A DNA stretch of 64,000 bases from Dechloromonas sp. TW-R-39-2 (GTDB taxonomy: Bacteria > Pseudomonadota > Gammaproteobacteria > Burkholderiales > Rhodocyclaceae): contig NZ_CP045202.1 of NCBI RefSeq assembly GCF_016864195.1, forward strand, positions 310,001 to 374,000. The letters run 5' to 3'. The notes under the pieces are model-generated. The model saw nothing but the letters and a program-made list of their open reading frames with translations, was not told where the DNA came from and did not search any database. A program made the translations under genes and the position numbers. Of the stretch, positions 25,466-34,236 are shown piece by piece (the first letter of the stretch is position 1; each line of letters starts with the position of its first letter).

Positions 25466-27078
25466 GTATCGAGGCCTGGCCGGCTGACCAAGACACGATC
25501 GATGCAATCAGCCGTCACCCCGCCATGCCGTTCCTGCCGCTGGACCAGGGCGCTTGAAGCCTTGGGCAGCGGCTTTTCCCGATCTTTCAGCAAACCGGCC
25601 AGACAAGCTGGATTGGATCGGGCGCCGCTGGCCCGATAGTCGGCCAGAAGCATAGTGCGGACAGACTCTCCGGGCTGGCCGAGCACGCCGGTCAGGTAGT
25701 CGAACAGGCCATCGAGCAGCATTTCCGGGCTCAAGCCGCTGGTTTTCTGCCGAGTCTCCCAGAGCCAGTCGCTGAAAGCGAGAAAAGCATGGAACGGAGA
25801 GGGTGCTTCAAGCAGGGTTGCCAGCGTTGCCGGGAAACGGCCCGAATTGGCGATCAGATCCCAGTAGCGGGCAAAACGGGTGAAGCGTTGCACGGTCGAC
25901 GCATCGACAACGCCGGTTTGGGTGATGGTGTAGGGCGGCTGGGCGTCATAGACCATGCCGTATTCAAGCGTATGCCGGGCAATCGGCGTACCGCGCAGGC
26001 GTTTCAGGATACCGAGCTGGATTTCGTCGGGCTTCAGCGCATACAGGCGGTCGAAGCCGGCCGCAAAGCTGGACAGGGTTTCACCGGGCAGGCCGAAGAT
26101 CAGGTCGGTGTGCAGGTGAGCATGACTGTGCCTGACCAGCCAGTCGAGATTGGCGCAGGTCCGGTCATTGTCCTGACGACGCGAGATACCTTGCTGGACG
26201 GCCGGATTGAAGCTCTGGATACCGATTTCAAACTGCAGCACGCCGGGCGGAAAGCGGGCGATCATGGCTTTCAGGCGATCCGGCAAATGGTCGGGAACCA
26301 CCTCGAAATGCAGGAAAAGGTCGGGCGTCAGACGATCGATGAAGAATTCCAGGATGCGTAGCGAACTGTCGATCTTGAGGTTGAAGGTGCGATCGACAAA
26401 TTTGAAATTGCGCGCTCCGCGCTGGTAAAGCGTTTCCAGGGCAGAAAGAAAGCGCGCCTCGTCAAAGGCCCAGGCCGTTTTGTCGAGCGCGCTGAGACAG
26501 AACTCGCATTTGAACGGACAGCCGCGCGACGCTTCGACATAAAGCAGGCGATGCGCCAGATCGTCGGCACTCAACTCGGCATAGGGCAATTCAATCTCGG
26601 CCAGGCTGGCCTGCTCGCCGGCGATCACTTTCATCAAGGGTTGCGGCCCATGCAGCAAGGCACGGCACAATTTTGGGAAACTGACGTCGCCCCAGCCGGT
26701 GACCAGATAATCAGCCAACCGGACGATTTCCTGCTCGTCCCATTCATGGCTCACTTCCGGCCCGCCCAGGACAATGATCAACGCGGGACGCCGGGCCTTC
26801 AATTGACGAATGACATCGGTCGTCTGCCGCACATTCCAGATATAAACCCCGAAACCGACGATCTGGCGGACGCCATCACGAGCTTCGCCGAGTTCGGCGA
26901 GCAACGCATCGACAATTTCGGCGACCGGGCGGGCGATCGTGAATTCGCGCAACACCGTTGCGGCGCGCAGTTCAGCGCCGCCATGGCGGGCCATATTGGC
27001 CAGCAGATAGCGCAATCCCAGCGAAGCATGGATGTATTTGGCGTTAAGGGTCGAAAGCAGAATGGCAGGCGGTGTCAT
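25462..27078 (-). CDS. B12-binding-domain radical SAM protein (DUF4080 type)
   Basis: Cytoplasmic Fe-S enzyme of 538 residues. A Rossmann-like B12-binding domain (about 5-150, with VLGGPEVSHEW) precedes a radical SAM barrel whose cluster ligands are C187, C191 and C194 in CPFKCEFC, and a C-terminal DUF4080-like region. The canonical cobalamin motif DxHxxG is not evident, as in other members of this subgroup, so cobalamin use is uncertain. It is transcribed towards the CHAT gene and away from the NodJ-type permease. The reaction is unknown. Confidence 0.85.
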   Translation of the reverse strand: MTPPAILLSTLNAKYIHASLGLRYLLANMARHGGAELRAATVLREFTIARPVAEIVDALLAELGEARDGVRQIVGFGVYIWNVRQTTDVIRQLKARRPALIIVLGGPEVSHEWDEQEIVRLADYLVTGWGDVSFPKLCRALLHGPQPLMKVIAGEQASLAEIELPYAELSADDLAHRLLYVEASRGCPFKCEFCLSALDKTAWAFDEARFLSALETLYQRGARNFKFVDRTFNLKIDSSLRILEFFIDRLTPDLFLHFEVVPDHLPDRLKAMIARFPPGVLQFEIGIQSFNPAVQQGISRRQDNDRTCANLDWLVRHSHAHLHTDLIFGLPGETLSSFAAGFDRLYALKPDEIQLGILKRLRGTPIARHTLEYGMVYDAQPPYTITQTGVVDASTVQRFTRFARYWDLIANSGRFPATLATLLEAPSPFHAFLAFSDWLWETRQKTSGLSPEMLLDGLFDYLTGVLGQPGESVRTMLLADYRASGARSNPACLAGLLKDREKPLPKASSALVQRQERHGGVTADCIDRVLVSRPGLDT

Positions 27079-27185
27079 GTTGCTATTTTGACATCCCGGC
27101 CAGCCATTCCGCGATGACTGCGGTCGACCTTCGACTCGGGGCCAAATTGGCTGCCCGGCTTTTCGGCACCATCAACTTGCCAGGA

Positions 27186-27212
27186 TTGTGCGGCACGACT
27201 TCACAGTAAAAT
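27186..27212 (+). promoter_or_regulatory. Candidate promoter for the permease-cutA-dsbD operon
   Basis: TTGTGC (27186-27191) and TAAAAT (27207-27212) are separated by 15 nt, a short spacer. They lie in the divergent gap between the radical-SAM gene and the permease. Confidence 0.35.
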
Positions 27213-27246
27213 GGCAGCCTTATTTCATTTTGCCGGGAGCGCACGC

Positions 27247-28017
27247 ATGCCGCCCATATCGCTGAGTATTGGCTGGCGCCCTGTCTGGCAGCGCAATTTT
27301 CTCGTCTGGCGCAAGCTCGCCCTGCCATCGATTCTGGGCAATCTGGCCGATCCGCTGATCTACCTGCTGGGGCTGGGTTACGGCCTGGGCGCCATGCTGC
27401 CCAGCGTCGACGGCCGGCCATATGTCGCGTTTCTGGCGGCCGGCACCGTCTGTGCGTCGACCATGAACTCGGCAACCTTCGAAGCCCTGTACTCGTCCTT
27501 CTCGCGCATGCACGTCCAGAAAACCTGGGATGCCATCCTCAACACGCCGCTCGGCCTGAACGATGTCGTCGCCGGCGAACTGTTCTGGGCCGCGACCAAA
27601 TCGCTCTTCTCCGGGGCGGCCATCCTGGTCGTGATCAGCGCCATGGGGCTGACCAGCGGCAACCTCGTTCTCTGGGCGCTGCCAGCGATTGTCCTGACTG
27701 GACTGGCTTTCGCGGCACTGGGGCTGATCTGGAATGCGCTGGCGCCGTCCTACGATTTTTTCATGTACTACTTCACGCTGTTCATCACGCCGATGACACT
27801 GATTTCCGGCGTTTTCTTCCCGACCGAGCAATTGCCTGGCTGGCTTACCGCCATCGGTGGCTGGCTACCGCTGGCTCAGGGCGTTGCCCTGGTCCGGCCG
27901 CTGCTTGCCGGGCAATTCCCGGACAACGCCCTGATCCATATTGGCGTGCTGCTGGCCACAACGGCCATCGCCTTTGCCATTGCACTGCGCCTGACCCGGC
28001 GTCGCCTGCTCAAGTAG
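27247..28017 (+). CDS. ABC-2 transporter permease, NodJ type
   Basis: Inner-membrane permease of 256 residues with six predicted membrane segments. The start RPVWQRNFLVWRK and the conserved block TPMTLISGVFFPTEQLP are typical of NodJ/DrrB-type ABC-2 permeases that pair with NodI-type ATPases. The start at 27247 is preferred because of the SD GGGAG; a 12-codon extension is open. No ATPase gene is adjacent: the matching ATPase lies at 12788-13705. It begins a plus-strand operon with cutA (9 bp gap) and dsbD. Confidence 0.87.
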   Translation: MPPISLSIGWRPVWQRNFLVWRKLALPSILGNLADPLIYLLGLGYGLGAMLPSVDGRPYVAFLAAGTVCASTMNSATFEALYSSFSRMHVQKTWDAILNTPLGLNDVVAGELFWAATKSLFSGAAILVVISAMGLTSGNLVLWALPAIVLTGLAFAALGLIWNALAPSYDFFMYYFTLFITPMTLISGVFFPTEQLPGWLTAIGGWLPLAQGVALVRPLLAGQFPDNALIHIGVLLATTAIAFAIALRLTRRRLLK

Positions 28018-28026
28018 AATCAGGCC

Positions 28027-28347
28027 ATGGAACCCTTGTTGATCCTCACCAACTGCCCGGATGAAAGCGTCGCCAATGCGATTGCGCTGGCCGTCGTCGA
28101 AAGCGGCCTGGCGGCCTGCGTCAATATCCTGCCGCGCGTCGAATCGATCTACCGCTGGCAGGGCGCTGTCGAATCGGCCAGCGAAATTCCCCTGTTGATC
28201 AAGTCGACCGCAGCAAACTACGCGGCGCTTGAAACCACCATCCGCCAACGCCACCCCTACGAAGTGCCCGAAATCATCGCGCTGCCGATCACGCATGGTT
28301 TACCGGCCTATTTGAACTGGGTCAGCGCAGAAACACTCAAATCATGA
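28027..28347 (+). CDS. cutA: Divalent cation tolerance protein CutA
   Basis: Trimeric ferredoxin-like protein of 106 residues in the CutA1 family, associated with copper/metal tolerance. The core matches the family: TNCPDESVANAIA, GLAACVNILPRVESIYRWQG, and the C-terminal PYEVPEIIALPITHG followed by YLNWV. It overlaps the dsbD start by 4 bp. In many proteobacteria cutA is adjacent to dsbD, as here. Confidence 0.93.
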   Translation: MEPLLILTNCPDESVANAIALAVVESGLAACVNILPRVESIYRWQGAVESASEIPLLIKSTAANYAALETTIRQRHPYEVPEIIALPITHGLPAYLNWVSAETLKS

Positions 28348-30089
28348 TGCGCACACTTTTCCTGCTTCTTGCCTTCCTGAGCTCGCTGGTCCACGCCCAG
28401 GAATTTCTCGACCCGGCCGTTGCCTTCAAGCCAACCGCCCGTGCGATCGATGGACAGACGGTCGAAATCAGCTTCGAGATCGCCAAAGGCTATTACCTCT
28501 ACCGCGACAAGTTCCGTTTCGGCATCGAGGCTGAAGGAGCCACCGCAGGCAACCCCGTTTTACCCAAGGGCAAGGAAAAGAACGACGAAAATTTCGGCAA
28601 GGTCGAGGTTTATTACAAAAGCGCCATCGTCCGCCTGCCTGTTGAACGCAGCGTTTCCGGTGCGTTGCCGATCAAGCTGAATGTCACCTCGCAAGGCTGT
28701 GCCGATGCCGGCGTGTGTTACCCGCCGCAAACCCAGGCACTGAACTTGACCCTGCCCGACCCGGGCAGTACTCCCGCCGCGATTGCTGCGGTCGACGGCG
28801 ACGAAAGCGGCACAATTGCCGCAACCCTGAAAAATGCCGGCTTCCTGGCCAACCTTGCCTTCTTTTTTCTGGCCGGACTGGGCTTGTCGCTGACGCCTTG
28901 CGTCTTTCCGATGATTCCTATCCTGTCCGGCATCATCGCCGGCCAGGGCCACCGGATTTCGCGCAGCCGCGGCTTTGCCCTGTCTCTCGCCTACGTGCTC
29001 GGCATGGCCGTGACTTATTCGGCCATCGGCATTGCGGCAGGACTGACCGGCACGCTACTTTCCACCGCTTTGCAAAACCCGTGGGTACTGGGTGGCTTTG
29101 CGACGGTATTCGTCATTCTTTCATTCTCGATGTTCGGCTTTTACGAACTGCAACTGCCGACTGCGCTACAAAGCAAACTGTCGGAAGAATCCGGCCATCT
29201 GCAAGGCGGGCGCGGTATCGGCGTCTTCATCATGGGCGCGCTCTCGGCCCTGATCGTCGGCCCCTGCGTTGCGGCTCCGCTGGCCGGCGCACTGCTTTAC
29301 ATTGGCCAGACCGGCGATGCCGTCCTCGGCGGCATGGCGCTCTTCCTGATGGCACTCGGCATGGGCGTGCCGCTGCTCATCGTCGGTCTATCGGCCGGCA
29401 CGCTACTGCCCAAGGCCGGCGCATGGATGGAAGCCGTCAAGAAAAGCTTCGGCGTTCTGCTGCTGGCCACGGCCGTCTGGCTGGTTTCGCCGGTGATTCC
29501 GGCGGTTGCCCAGATGCTCGCCTGGGCGGCGCTGCTGATCATCCCGGCCATTTTCCTGCACGCACTTGATCCGCTGCCACCACATGCCAAGGGCTGGCAC
29601 CGTTTCTGGAAAGGCATCGGCATCGTCATGCTGCTGACCGGCGCGGCCCTGCTGATCGGTGCGCTGGCCGGCAATCGCGATCCACTGCAACCGCTCGCCG
29701 GCCTGCGCGGGCAAGCCCTGGCCACAGAAAGCCCGAAGCTGGCGTTCGAGAAAGTCAGCAGTGTCAGCGAACTCGAACAAGCCGTCCGCGCAGCCGGCAA
29801 ACCGGTAATGCTCGATTTTTATGCCGACTGGTGCGTTTCCTGCAAGGAAATGGAACGCTTTACCTTTGCCGATCCCGCTGTACAGTCCAAACTCGCCGGT
29901 TTCAAGCTGCTCAAGGCGGATGTCACGGCCAACACGGCCGACGACAAGGCGCTACTCGCCCGTTTTGGCTTGTTCGGACCGCCCGGCATCCTGTTTTTCG
30001 ATGCCACCGGCAAGGAAATCAAGACGATTCGCGTGGTCGGTTTCCAGGATACGACCGCCTTCCTTCAGAGCCTGGGCAAGATTCAGTAA
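28344..30089 (+). CDS. dsbD: Thiol:disulfide interchange protein DsbD
   Basis: Inner-membrane reductant conveyor that passes electrons from cytoplasmic thioredoxin to periplasmic DsbC, DsbG and cytochrome-maturation proteins. The 581 residues show a signal peptide (cut near VHAQE), an N-terminal immunoglobulin-like domain with GCADAGVCYPP, an eight-helix core with the redox cysteines in TPCVFPMIP and VGPCVAAP, and a C-terminal thioredoxin domain with WCVSCK. All three disulfide pairs are present. No terminator is evident before the next gene. Confidence 0.93.
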   Translation: MMRTLFLLLAFLSSLVHAQEFLDPAVAFKPTARAIDGQTVEISFEIAKGYYLYRDKFRFGIEAEGATAGNPVLPKGKEKNDENFGKVEVYYKSAIVRLPVERSVSGALPIKLNVTSQGCADAGVCYPPQTQALNLTLPDPGSTPAAIAAVDGDESGTIAATLKNAGFLANLAFFFLAGLGLSLTPCVFPMIPILSGIIAGQGHRISRSRGFALSLAYVLGMAVTYSAIGIAAGLTGTLLSTALQNPWVLGGFATVFVILSFSMFGFYELQLPTALQSKLSEESGHLQGGRGIGVFIMGALSALIVGPCVAAPLAGALLYIGQTGDAVLGGMALFLMALGMGVPLLIVGLSAGTLLPKAGAWMEAVKKSFGVLLLATAVWLVSPVIPAVAQMLAWAALLIIPAIFLHALDPLPPHAKGWHRFWKGIGIVMLLTGAALLIGALAGNRDPLQPLAGLRGQALATESPKLAFEKVSSVSELEQAVRAAGKPVMLDFYADWCVSCKEMERFTFADPAVQSKLAGFKLLKADVTANTADDKALLARFGLFGPPGILFFDATGKEIKTIRVVGFQDTTAFLQSLGKIQ

Positions 30090-30116
30090 TCTGCCGGGTA
30101 AAAAGTGCCTAAATTT

Positions 30117-30144
30117 TTGTAAATATAAGCCATTCGGCTAAAAT
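30117..30144 (+). promoter_or_regulatory. Candidate promoter at the start of the aryl-polyene operon
   Basis: TTGTAA (30117-30122) and TAAAAT (30139-30144) are separated by 16 nt. The -10 overlaps the first possible ACP start (30143). If the promoter is real, translation would begin at ATG 30155, almost leaderless. No SD is visible for either start. Confidence 0.35.
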
Positions 30145-30391
30145 GCTGCCCACTATGGATTCTCTTGGCCTGATCCGCGAATTTCTTCATGACCGACTGG
30201 GGATTTCCCCGGATACGGTCGTTCCCGACGCTCCCCTGGATGATCTGGGGGTCGATTCGCTGATGCTGCTCGAATTGATGTTCGAGTTTGAAGACCGTTT
30301 CGGCATCACGCTTTCCAAAGATCTGAAAAGCCCGAAAACCGTTGGCGAAATGGCGACGCTGATGGATCAACTCCGCAGCGAACAGAGCTGA
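30143..30391 (+). CDS. Acyl carrier protein 1 of the aryl-polyene cluster
   Basis: ACP of 82 residues (78 if it starts at ATG 30155). The phosphopantetheine attachment serine is S39 in LGVDSLMLLEL, followed by the acidic helix II FEFEDRFG. It should carry the starter or growing polyene chain. It is the first gene of a long plus-strand operon, and a KS follows after 3 bp. The second ACP is at 31664; two ACPs are usual for aryl-polyene systems (ApeE/ApeF in E. coli). Confidence 0.88.
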   Translation: MLPTMDSLGLIREFLHDRLGISPDTVVPDAPLDDLGVDSLMLLELMFEFEDRFGITLSKDLKSPKTVGEMATLMDQLRSEQS

Positions 30392-30394
30392 GCG

Positions 30395-31645
30395 ATGAGC
30401 CAGCGGCGGGTAGCAATCACCGGGCTGGGTCTGATCAGCCCCTACGGCGGCGACCTGCCCGACTTCTTTGCGCGTCTGCTCGCCGGTGAATCTGCCGTAC
30501 GGTATTTGCTGACCGACGACATTCCCCGCCCCCTGAGCATTCCTTTTGTCAGTTGCCCGGCTTTCGACGCCGATGCGACGCTCGGTCGGCCGCTGGCCGG
30601 CACCATGGACCGCTTCGCCCAGCTCGGCACCGCAGCCGCCTTCGATGCCTGGCAAGATGCCGGCCTGTTGCGCGGTCAACCCGCTGAAAACCGCGAAAAC
30701 TGGGGCGTCGCCTGGGGTACCGCGCTAGGCGGCACGCTGGCTTATGAAAAAGGCTATCGCGAACTGTGGCAGAAGGGTCGCGAGCGCGTCTCACCGCTCT
30801 CGGTCATCCTCGGCATGAACAACGCGGCCAATGCCCACATTTCGATCCAGCTCGGGCTAGGCGGTGTCAGCATGAGCCATACCGTTGCCTGCGCCTCGTC
30901 AGCCATCGCCATCGGCGAAGCTTTCCGACGCGTGCGCAGCGGTGAAGCAACGATCATGCTGACCGGTGGCTCCGATGTCCCGCAAGCCTACGGCGTGGCC
31001 CGTGCCTGGGAAGCGCTGCGCGTCATGGCCAGCGGCGATGAAACAAGCTCACCAACCGCCTGCCGGCCCTTCAGCGCCGACCGGACCGGACTGGTCCTCG
31101 GCGAGGGTGGGGCGGCGCTGGTGCTCGAAGACTGGGAACACGCCGTGGCGCGCGGCGCCCGCATCCACGCTGAACTGGTCGGCTATGGCACAAGCTGTGA
31201 CCACAGCCACCTGGTTCGCCCGGAAGCGGCCGGCCAGGTTCGCGCATTGCATGCAGCCCTGGCCGACGGCGGCCTGCTGGCCGACGAGATCGATTACGTC
31301 AATGCGCACGGTACGGCAACCGCCGAAGGCGACCCGGTCGAAATCTCGGCCCTGAAAGCCGTTTTTGGCGAGCGTGCCAGCCGCCTGGCCGTCAGCGCCA
31401 CCAAGTCCATGCACGGCCACCAGCTCGGCGCAGCCGGTGCGATCGAAGCGATCATCACGGTCCTTGCCCTGCGCGAACAGGCCATTCCGCCGACCGCTCA
31501 CCTGAACCAGGCTGATCCGGCCTGCCTTGGCGTCGACCACGTTACGACGGCGCGGCGCGGCAAGCCCCTGCGCGCCGCCTTGTCCAATTCCTTCGCTTTT
31601 GGCGGCAGCAACGCGGTGCTCGCGTTTCGCAGCGTCAATGCCTAG
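30395..31645 (+). CDS. Beta-ketoacyl-ACP synthase (KAS II type) of the aryl-polyene cluster
   Basis: Condensing enzyme of 416 residues that extends the polyene by malonyl units. The full catalytic set is present: C166 in VACASSA, H305 in NAHGTAT, and K337/H342 in KSMHGHQLG. It therefore is an active KS, not a chain-length factor. It may correspond to the homodimeric ApeR-type KS, while the KS at 41436 pairs with the chain-length factor next to it. It lies between the two ACP genes. Confidence 0.87.
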   Translation: MSQRRVAITGLGLISPYGGDLPDFFARLLAGESAVRYLLTDDIPRPLSIPFVSCPAFDADATLGRPLAGTMDRFAQLGTAAAFDAWQDAGLLRGQPAENRENWGVAWGTALGGTLAYEKGYRELWQKGRERVSPLSVILGMNNAANAHISIQLGLGGVSMSHTVACASSAIAIGEAFRRVRSGEATIMLTGGSDVPQAYGVARAWEALRVMASGDETSSPTACRPFSADRTGLVLGEGGAALVLEDWEHAVARGARIHAELVGYGTSCDHSHLVRPEAAGQVRALHAALADGGLLADEIDYVNAHGTATAEGDPVEISALKAVFGERASRLAVSATKSMHGHQLGAAGAIEAIITVLALREQAIPPTAHLNQADPACLGVDHVTTARRGKPLRAALSNSFAFGGSNAVLAFRSVNA

Positions 31646-31663
31646 TTCACGGAAATCACTGCG

Positions 31664-31948
31664 ATGACCCAAGACTCTGCCCAACAAGCCATCGAAGCAC
31701 TTTTGCCGGAAGTGGCCGAACTGATCATTTCAGCGCTCAACCTCGACCTGGCCGCCGATGAAATCGAAGCCGATGCCCCGCTGTTCGGCGATGGCCTGGG
31801 GCTGGATTCAATCGACATTCTTGAACTGGCGCTGGTTATTTCGAAACGTTATGGTTTCCAGTTACGTTCGGACAACGAAGACAATATTCGTATTTTCTCG
31901 TCACTGCGCGCCCTGGCAACCCATATCGCCAGCCAGCGAACGAAATGA
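31664..31948 (+). CDS. Acyl carrier protein 2 of the aryl-polyene cluster
   Basis: ACP of 94 residues with the attachment serine in GLGLDSIDILEL and acidic character throughout. The end overlaps the membrane protein gene by 4 bp. With ACP 1 it forms the carrier pair expected for an aryl-polyene synthase, one of which is thought to carry the aromatic starter. Confidence 0.88.
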   Translation: MTQDSAQQAIEALLPEVAELIISALNLDLAADEIEADAPLFGDGLGLDSIDILELALVISKRYGFQLRSDNEDNIRIFSSLRALATHIASQRTK

Positions 31949-32607
31949 CCGGGTTGGGCCCGACCGCCATTCTGCGCGGTCTTGCGGTCGGCCTGCTGGT
32001 CGTCGCCTGGGCTGTGCTGGCCCACTACGGCAGCGCCGGCGACAGCCCCTCCGACCTCTCTGCCGCACTGGCCTGTGCGCCGCTCCTGGCGATTGTCGTC
32101 ATCGTCCTCTGGCGCGTCGGCAGCCCCCTGCGGGTCACACTCGGCAGCCTGGCCATGCTTGCCGTGCTGATCTGGCAGTGGCCGCTGCTGCGTCAGAACA
32201 TCGCGCTGCTCTACTTTATCCAGCACGTCGGGACGAATCTGGCGCTCGGCACCCTGTTCGGCCGTACCTTGTTGCAAGGTCACGTGCCGCTCGTCACCCA
32301 TTTCGCCCGACTGGCCCACGATGGCGTCATTTCGCCGATCAAGGAAAAATACACGCGGCGCGTGACGATCGCCTGGACAAGCTATTTCATGCTGACCGCG
32401 CTGATCTCCGCCATCCTGTTCGTCTTCGCCCCGGCGAGCGTGTGGTCGACCTTCGCCAACCTGCTTGGCACCGTATTGATCGCCCTGATGTTCGTCATCG
32501 AACATCTTGTACGGCGGCACGCACTGCCGCCGGAAGATCAGTCGAGCATCGCTGACACCATCCGCGGCTATCGCCTTTCCACCCGCCAAAAGACAGAAAG
32601 TTCATGA
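31945..32607 (+). CDS. Small integral membrane protein (COG4648-like) of the aryl-polyene cluster
   Basis: Hydrophobic protein of 220 residues with five or six membrane segments (clusters at about 10-30, 40-58, 62-80, 145-165, 170-190). The HVGTNLALGTLFGRTLLQG and FARLAHDGVISP stretches match the uncharacterised membrane protein found in aryl-polyene clusters (ApeG-like in position). It is translationally coupled to both neighbours. Its role is unknown; a place in assembling the synthase at the membrane is conceivable. Confidence 0.75.
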   Translation: MTGLGPTAILRGLAVGLLVVAWAVLAHYGSAGDSPSDLSAALACAPLLAIVVIVLWRVGSPLRVTLGSLAMLAVLIWQWPLLRQNIALLYFIQHVGTNLALGTLFGRTLLQGHVPLVTHFARLAHDGVISPIKEKYTRRVTIAWTSYFMLTALISAILFVFAPASVWSTFANLLGTVLIALMFVIEHLVRRHALPPEDQSSIADTIRGYRLSTRQKTESS

Positions 32608-33947
32608 GCCTGGTTCCGCTCCTCGCCCCCGCGCCACTCGATGATATTTTTGCCTGGCGGCAGAACGGCCCGGTCAGCATTGCCGACTTTCTGGCCGACA
32701 CATTCGCCCTGGCTGCCCGTTTGCCGGCCGGCCGGCACATGCTCAACCTGTGCCAGGACCGCTATCGTTTCACGGTCGGTCTGGCGGCCGGCCTGGTCAG
32801 CGACAGGATCAGCCTGCAGCCCGCCTCGCAATCGCCCGAAACACTGCGCCAGATACAAGCCGCCAGCCCCGATGTTTTCTGCCTGTGCGACAACGATTTC
32901 GACAGCCTCGATCTGCCGCGTCTCGATTTTCCCGAACTTGGCGCGGTCGACCGCGAAAATATCGGTGAAATCCCGCTCATCCCGGCCAACCGGACTGCCG
33001 TCCGGCTGTACACCTCCGGCTCGACCGGCACGCCGGTTGCCCACGACAAGACCTGGGGTTTCATCGTCCAGAGCGCCTATGCCGAAGCCGAGCGGCTGGG
33101 CATCAACCGGCAAGTACATCACGTTGTCGGCACCGTTCCCGCCCAGCACAGCTTCGGTTTCGAATCGACCGTGCTGCTTGCGATGCATGCCCAAGCCCCG
33201 TTCTGGGCCGGCAAGCCGTTTTATCCGCAGGATATCGTTGCCGCGCTGAACGCCGTACCGCAACCCCGGATGCTGGTCACCACGCCGTTCCATCTCTCCG
33301 CACTGCTCGCCGCCGGCCTCGAACTGCCGCCGGTTGCACTGATCCTTTCGGCCACCGCACCGCTGTCGGCCCAATTGGCTCGGGATGCCGAGGCAAGCTT
33401 TGGCGCGCCGCTCTACGAAATCTACGGCTCGACAGAGACGGGGCAGGTCGCCAGCCGCCAGACAACGGCCGACCAAGCCTGGAAGTTGCTGCCCGACGTT
33501 CGCTTGCGCCAGGAAGAGGACGTCACCTTTGCCTCAGGCGGTCATATCGAACGTGAAATCGCCTTGTCCGATGTCATCGAGATCCTGCCTGACGGCTGTT
33601 TCATCCTGCATGGCCGCCATGCCGACCTGATCAACATCGCCGGCAAACGCACTTCGCTGGCCTACCTCAATCATCAGATCTGCGCCGTGCCCGGCGTCTC
33701 CGATGCAGCTTTCTTCCTGCCCGACGAACTGAACCCGGACGGCATCACCCGGCTATGCGCCTTCGTCGTCGCCCCCGGCCTGAACAGCCGCCAGTTGCAG
33801 GCCGAACTGCGCCAGCGCGTCGATCCGATTTTCCTGCCGCGTCCGGTCGTCTTCATGGATGCACTGCCGCGCAACAGCACCGGCAAGCTACCGCGCAAGC
33901 AGTTGCTCGAACTGTTCAACGAAAAGGTCGGACATGTCGAGCGCTGA
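32604..33947 (+). CDS. AMP-dependent acyl-ACP ligase (starter activation)
   Basis: ANL-superfamily adenylating enzyme of 447 residues. The P-loop-like motif YTSGSTGTPVAHDKTW, the EIYGSTETGQVASRQ region and the C-terminal PRNSTGKLPRKQL with its catalytic lysine are all present. It is shorter than acyl-CoA synthetases (about 500-550), as are the ApeH-type ligases that load a hydroxybenzoyl starter onto ACP. It overlaps the next gene by 14 bp. With the chorismatase at 50265 it provides a route from chorismate to aryl-ACP. Confidence 0.85.
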   Translation: MSLVPLLAPAPLDDIFAWRQNGPVSIADFLADTFALAARLPAGRHMLNLCQDRYRFTVGLAAGLVSDRISLQPASQSPETLRQIQAASPDVFCLCDNDFDSLDLPRLDFPELGAVDRENIGEIPLIPANRTAVRLYTSGSTGTPVAHDKTWGFIVQSAYAEAERLGINRQVHHVVGTVPAQHSFGFESTVLLAMHAQAPFWAGKPFYPQDIVAALNAVPQPRMLVTTPFHLSALLAAGLELPPVALILSATAPLSAQLARDAEASFGAPLYEIYGSTETGQVASRQTTADQAWKLLPDVRLRQEEDVTFASGGHIEREIALSDVIEILPDGCFILHGRHADLINIAGKRTSLAYLNHQICAVPGVSDAAFFLPDELNPDGITRLCAFVVAPGLNSRQLQAELRQRVDPIFLPRPVVFMDALPRNSTGKLPRKQLLELFNEKVGHVER

Positions 33948-34236
33948 TTACCACTGGTCCGTACCGGCCGATCATCCGAGCTTTGCCGGTCATTTCCCTG
34001 GTCGTCCGATCGTGCCCGGCGTTGTGCTGCTCGATCAGGCCATCCGGTTCACCGAGCAGTTGCTGGAACGCCCGGTTTCCGGCTGGCAAATCGGCAACGC
34101 CAAGTTTCTCAGCCCGGTCGCCCCGCAGGAAGAACTGACCTTCAGCCTGTTGACCAAGCCGAGCGGCGCCATCGCCTTTACCGTCCGCGCCGCCGGACGT
34201 GACGTTGCCTCCGGCAGCCTGACACCGGCGCCATGA
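33934..34236 (+). CDS. Hot-dog-fold 3-hydroxyacyl-ACP dehydratase (FabA/FabZ-like)
   Basis: Short dehydratase of 100 residues. The motif HPSFAGHFPGRPIVPGVVLLDQAI is the FabZ/FabA active-site helix entry, with the catalytic histidine in GHFPG. The start at 33934 lies inside the ligase gene; the upstream 25 codons of the open frame are in the ligase's reading region and are not plausible. It resembles ApeI-type dehydratases, one of two in the cluster. Confidence 0.82.
   Translation: MSSADYHWSVPADHPSFAGHFPGRPIVPGVVLLDQAIRFTEQLLERPVSGWQIGNAKFLSPVAPQEELTFSLLTKPSGAIAFTVRAAGRDVASGSLTPAP

Noticed and set aside
13706..27246. Mobile element carrying the island
   Set aside because: No integrase, transposase, tRNA target or flanking direct repeat could be found by eye at the boundaries.
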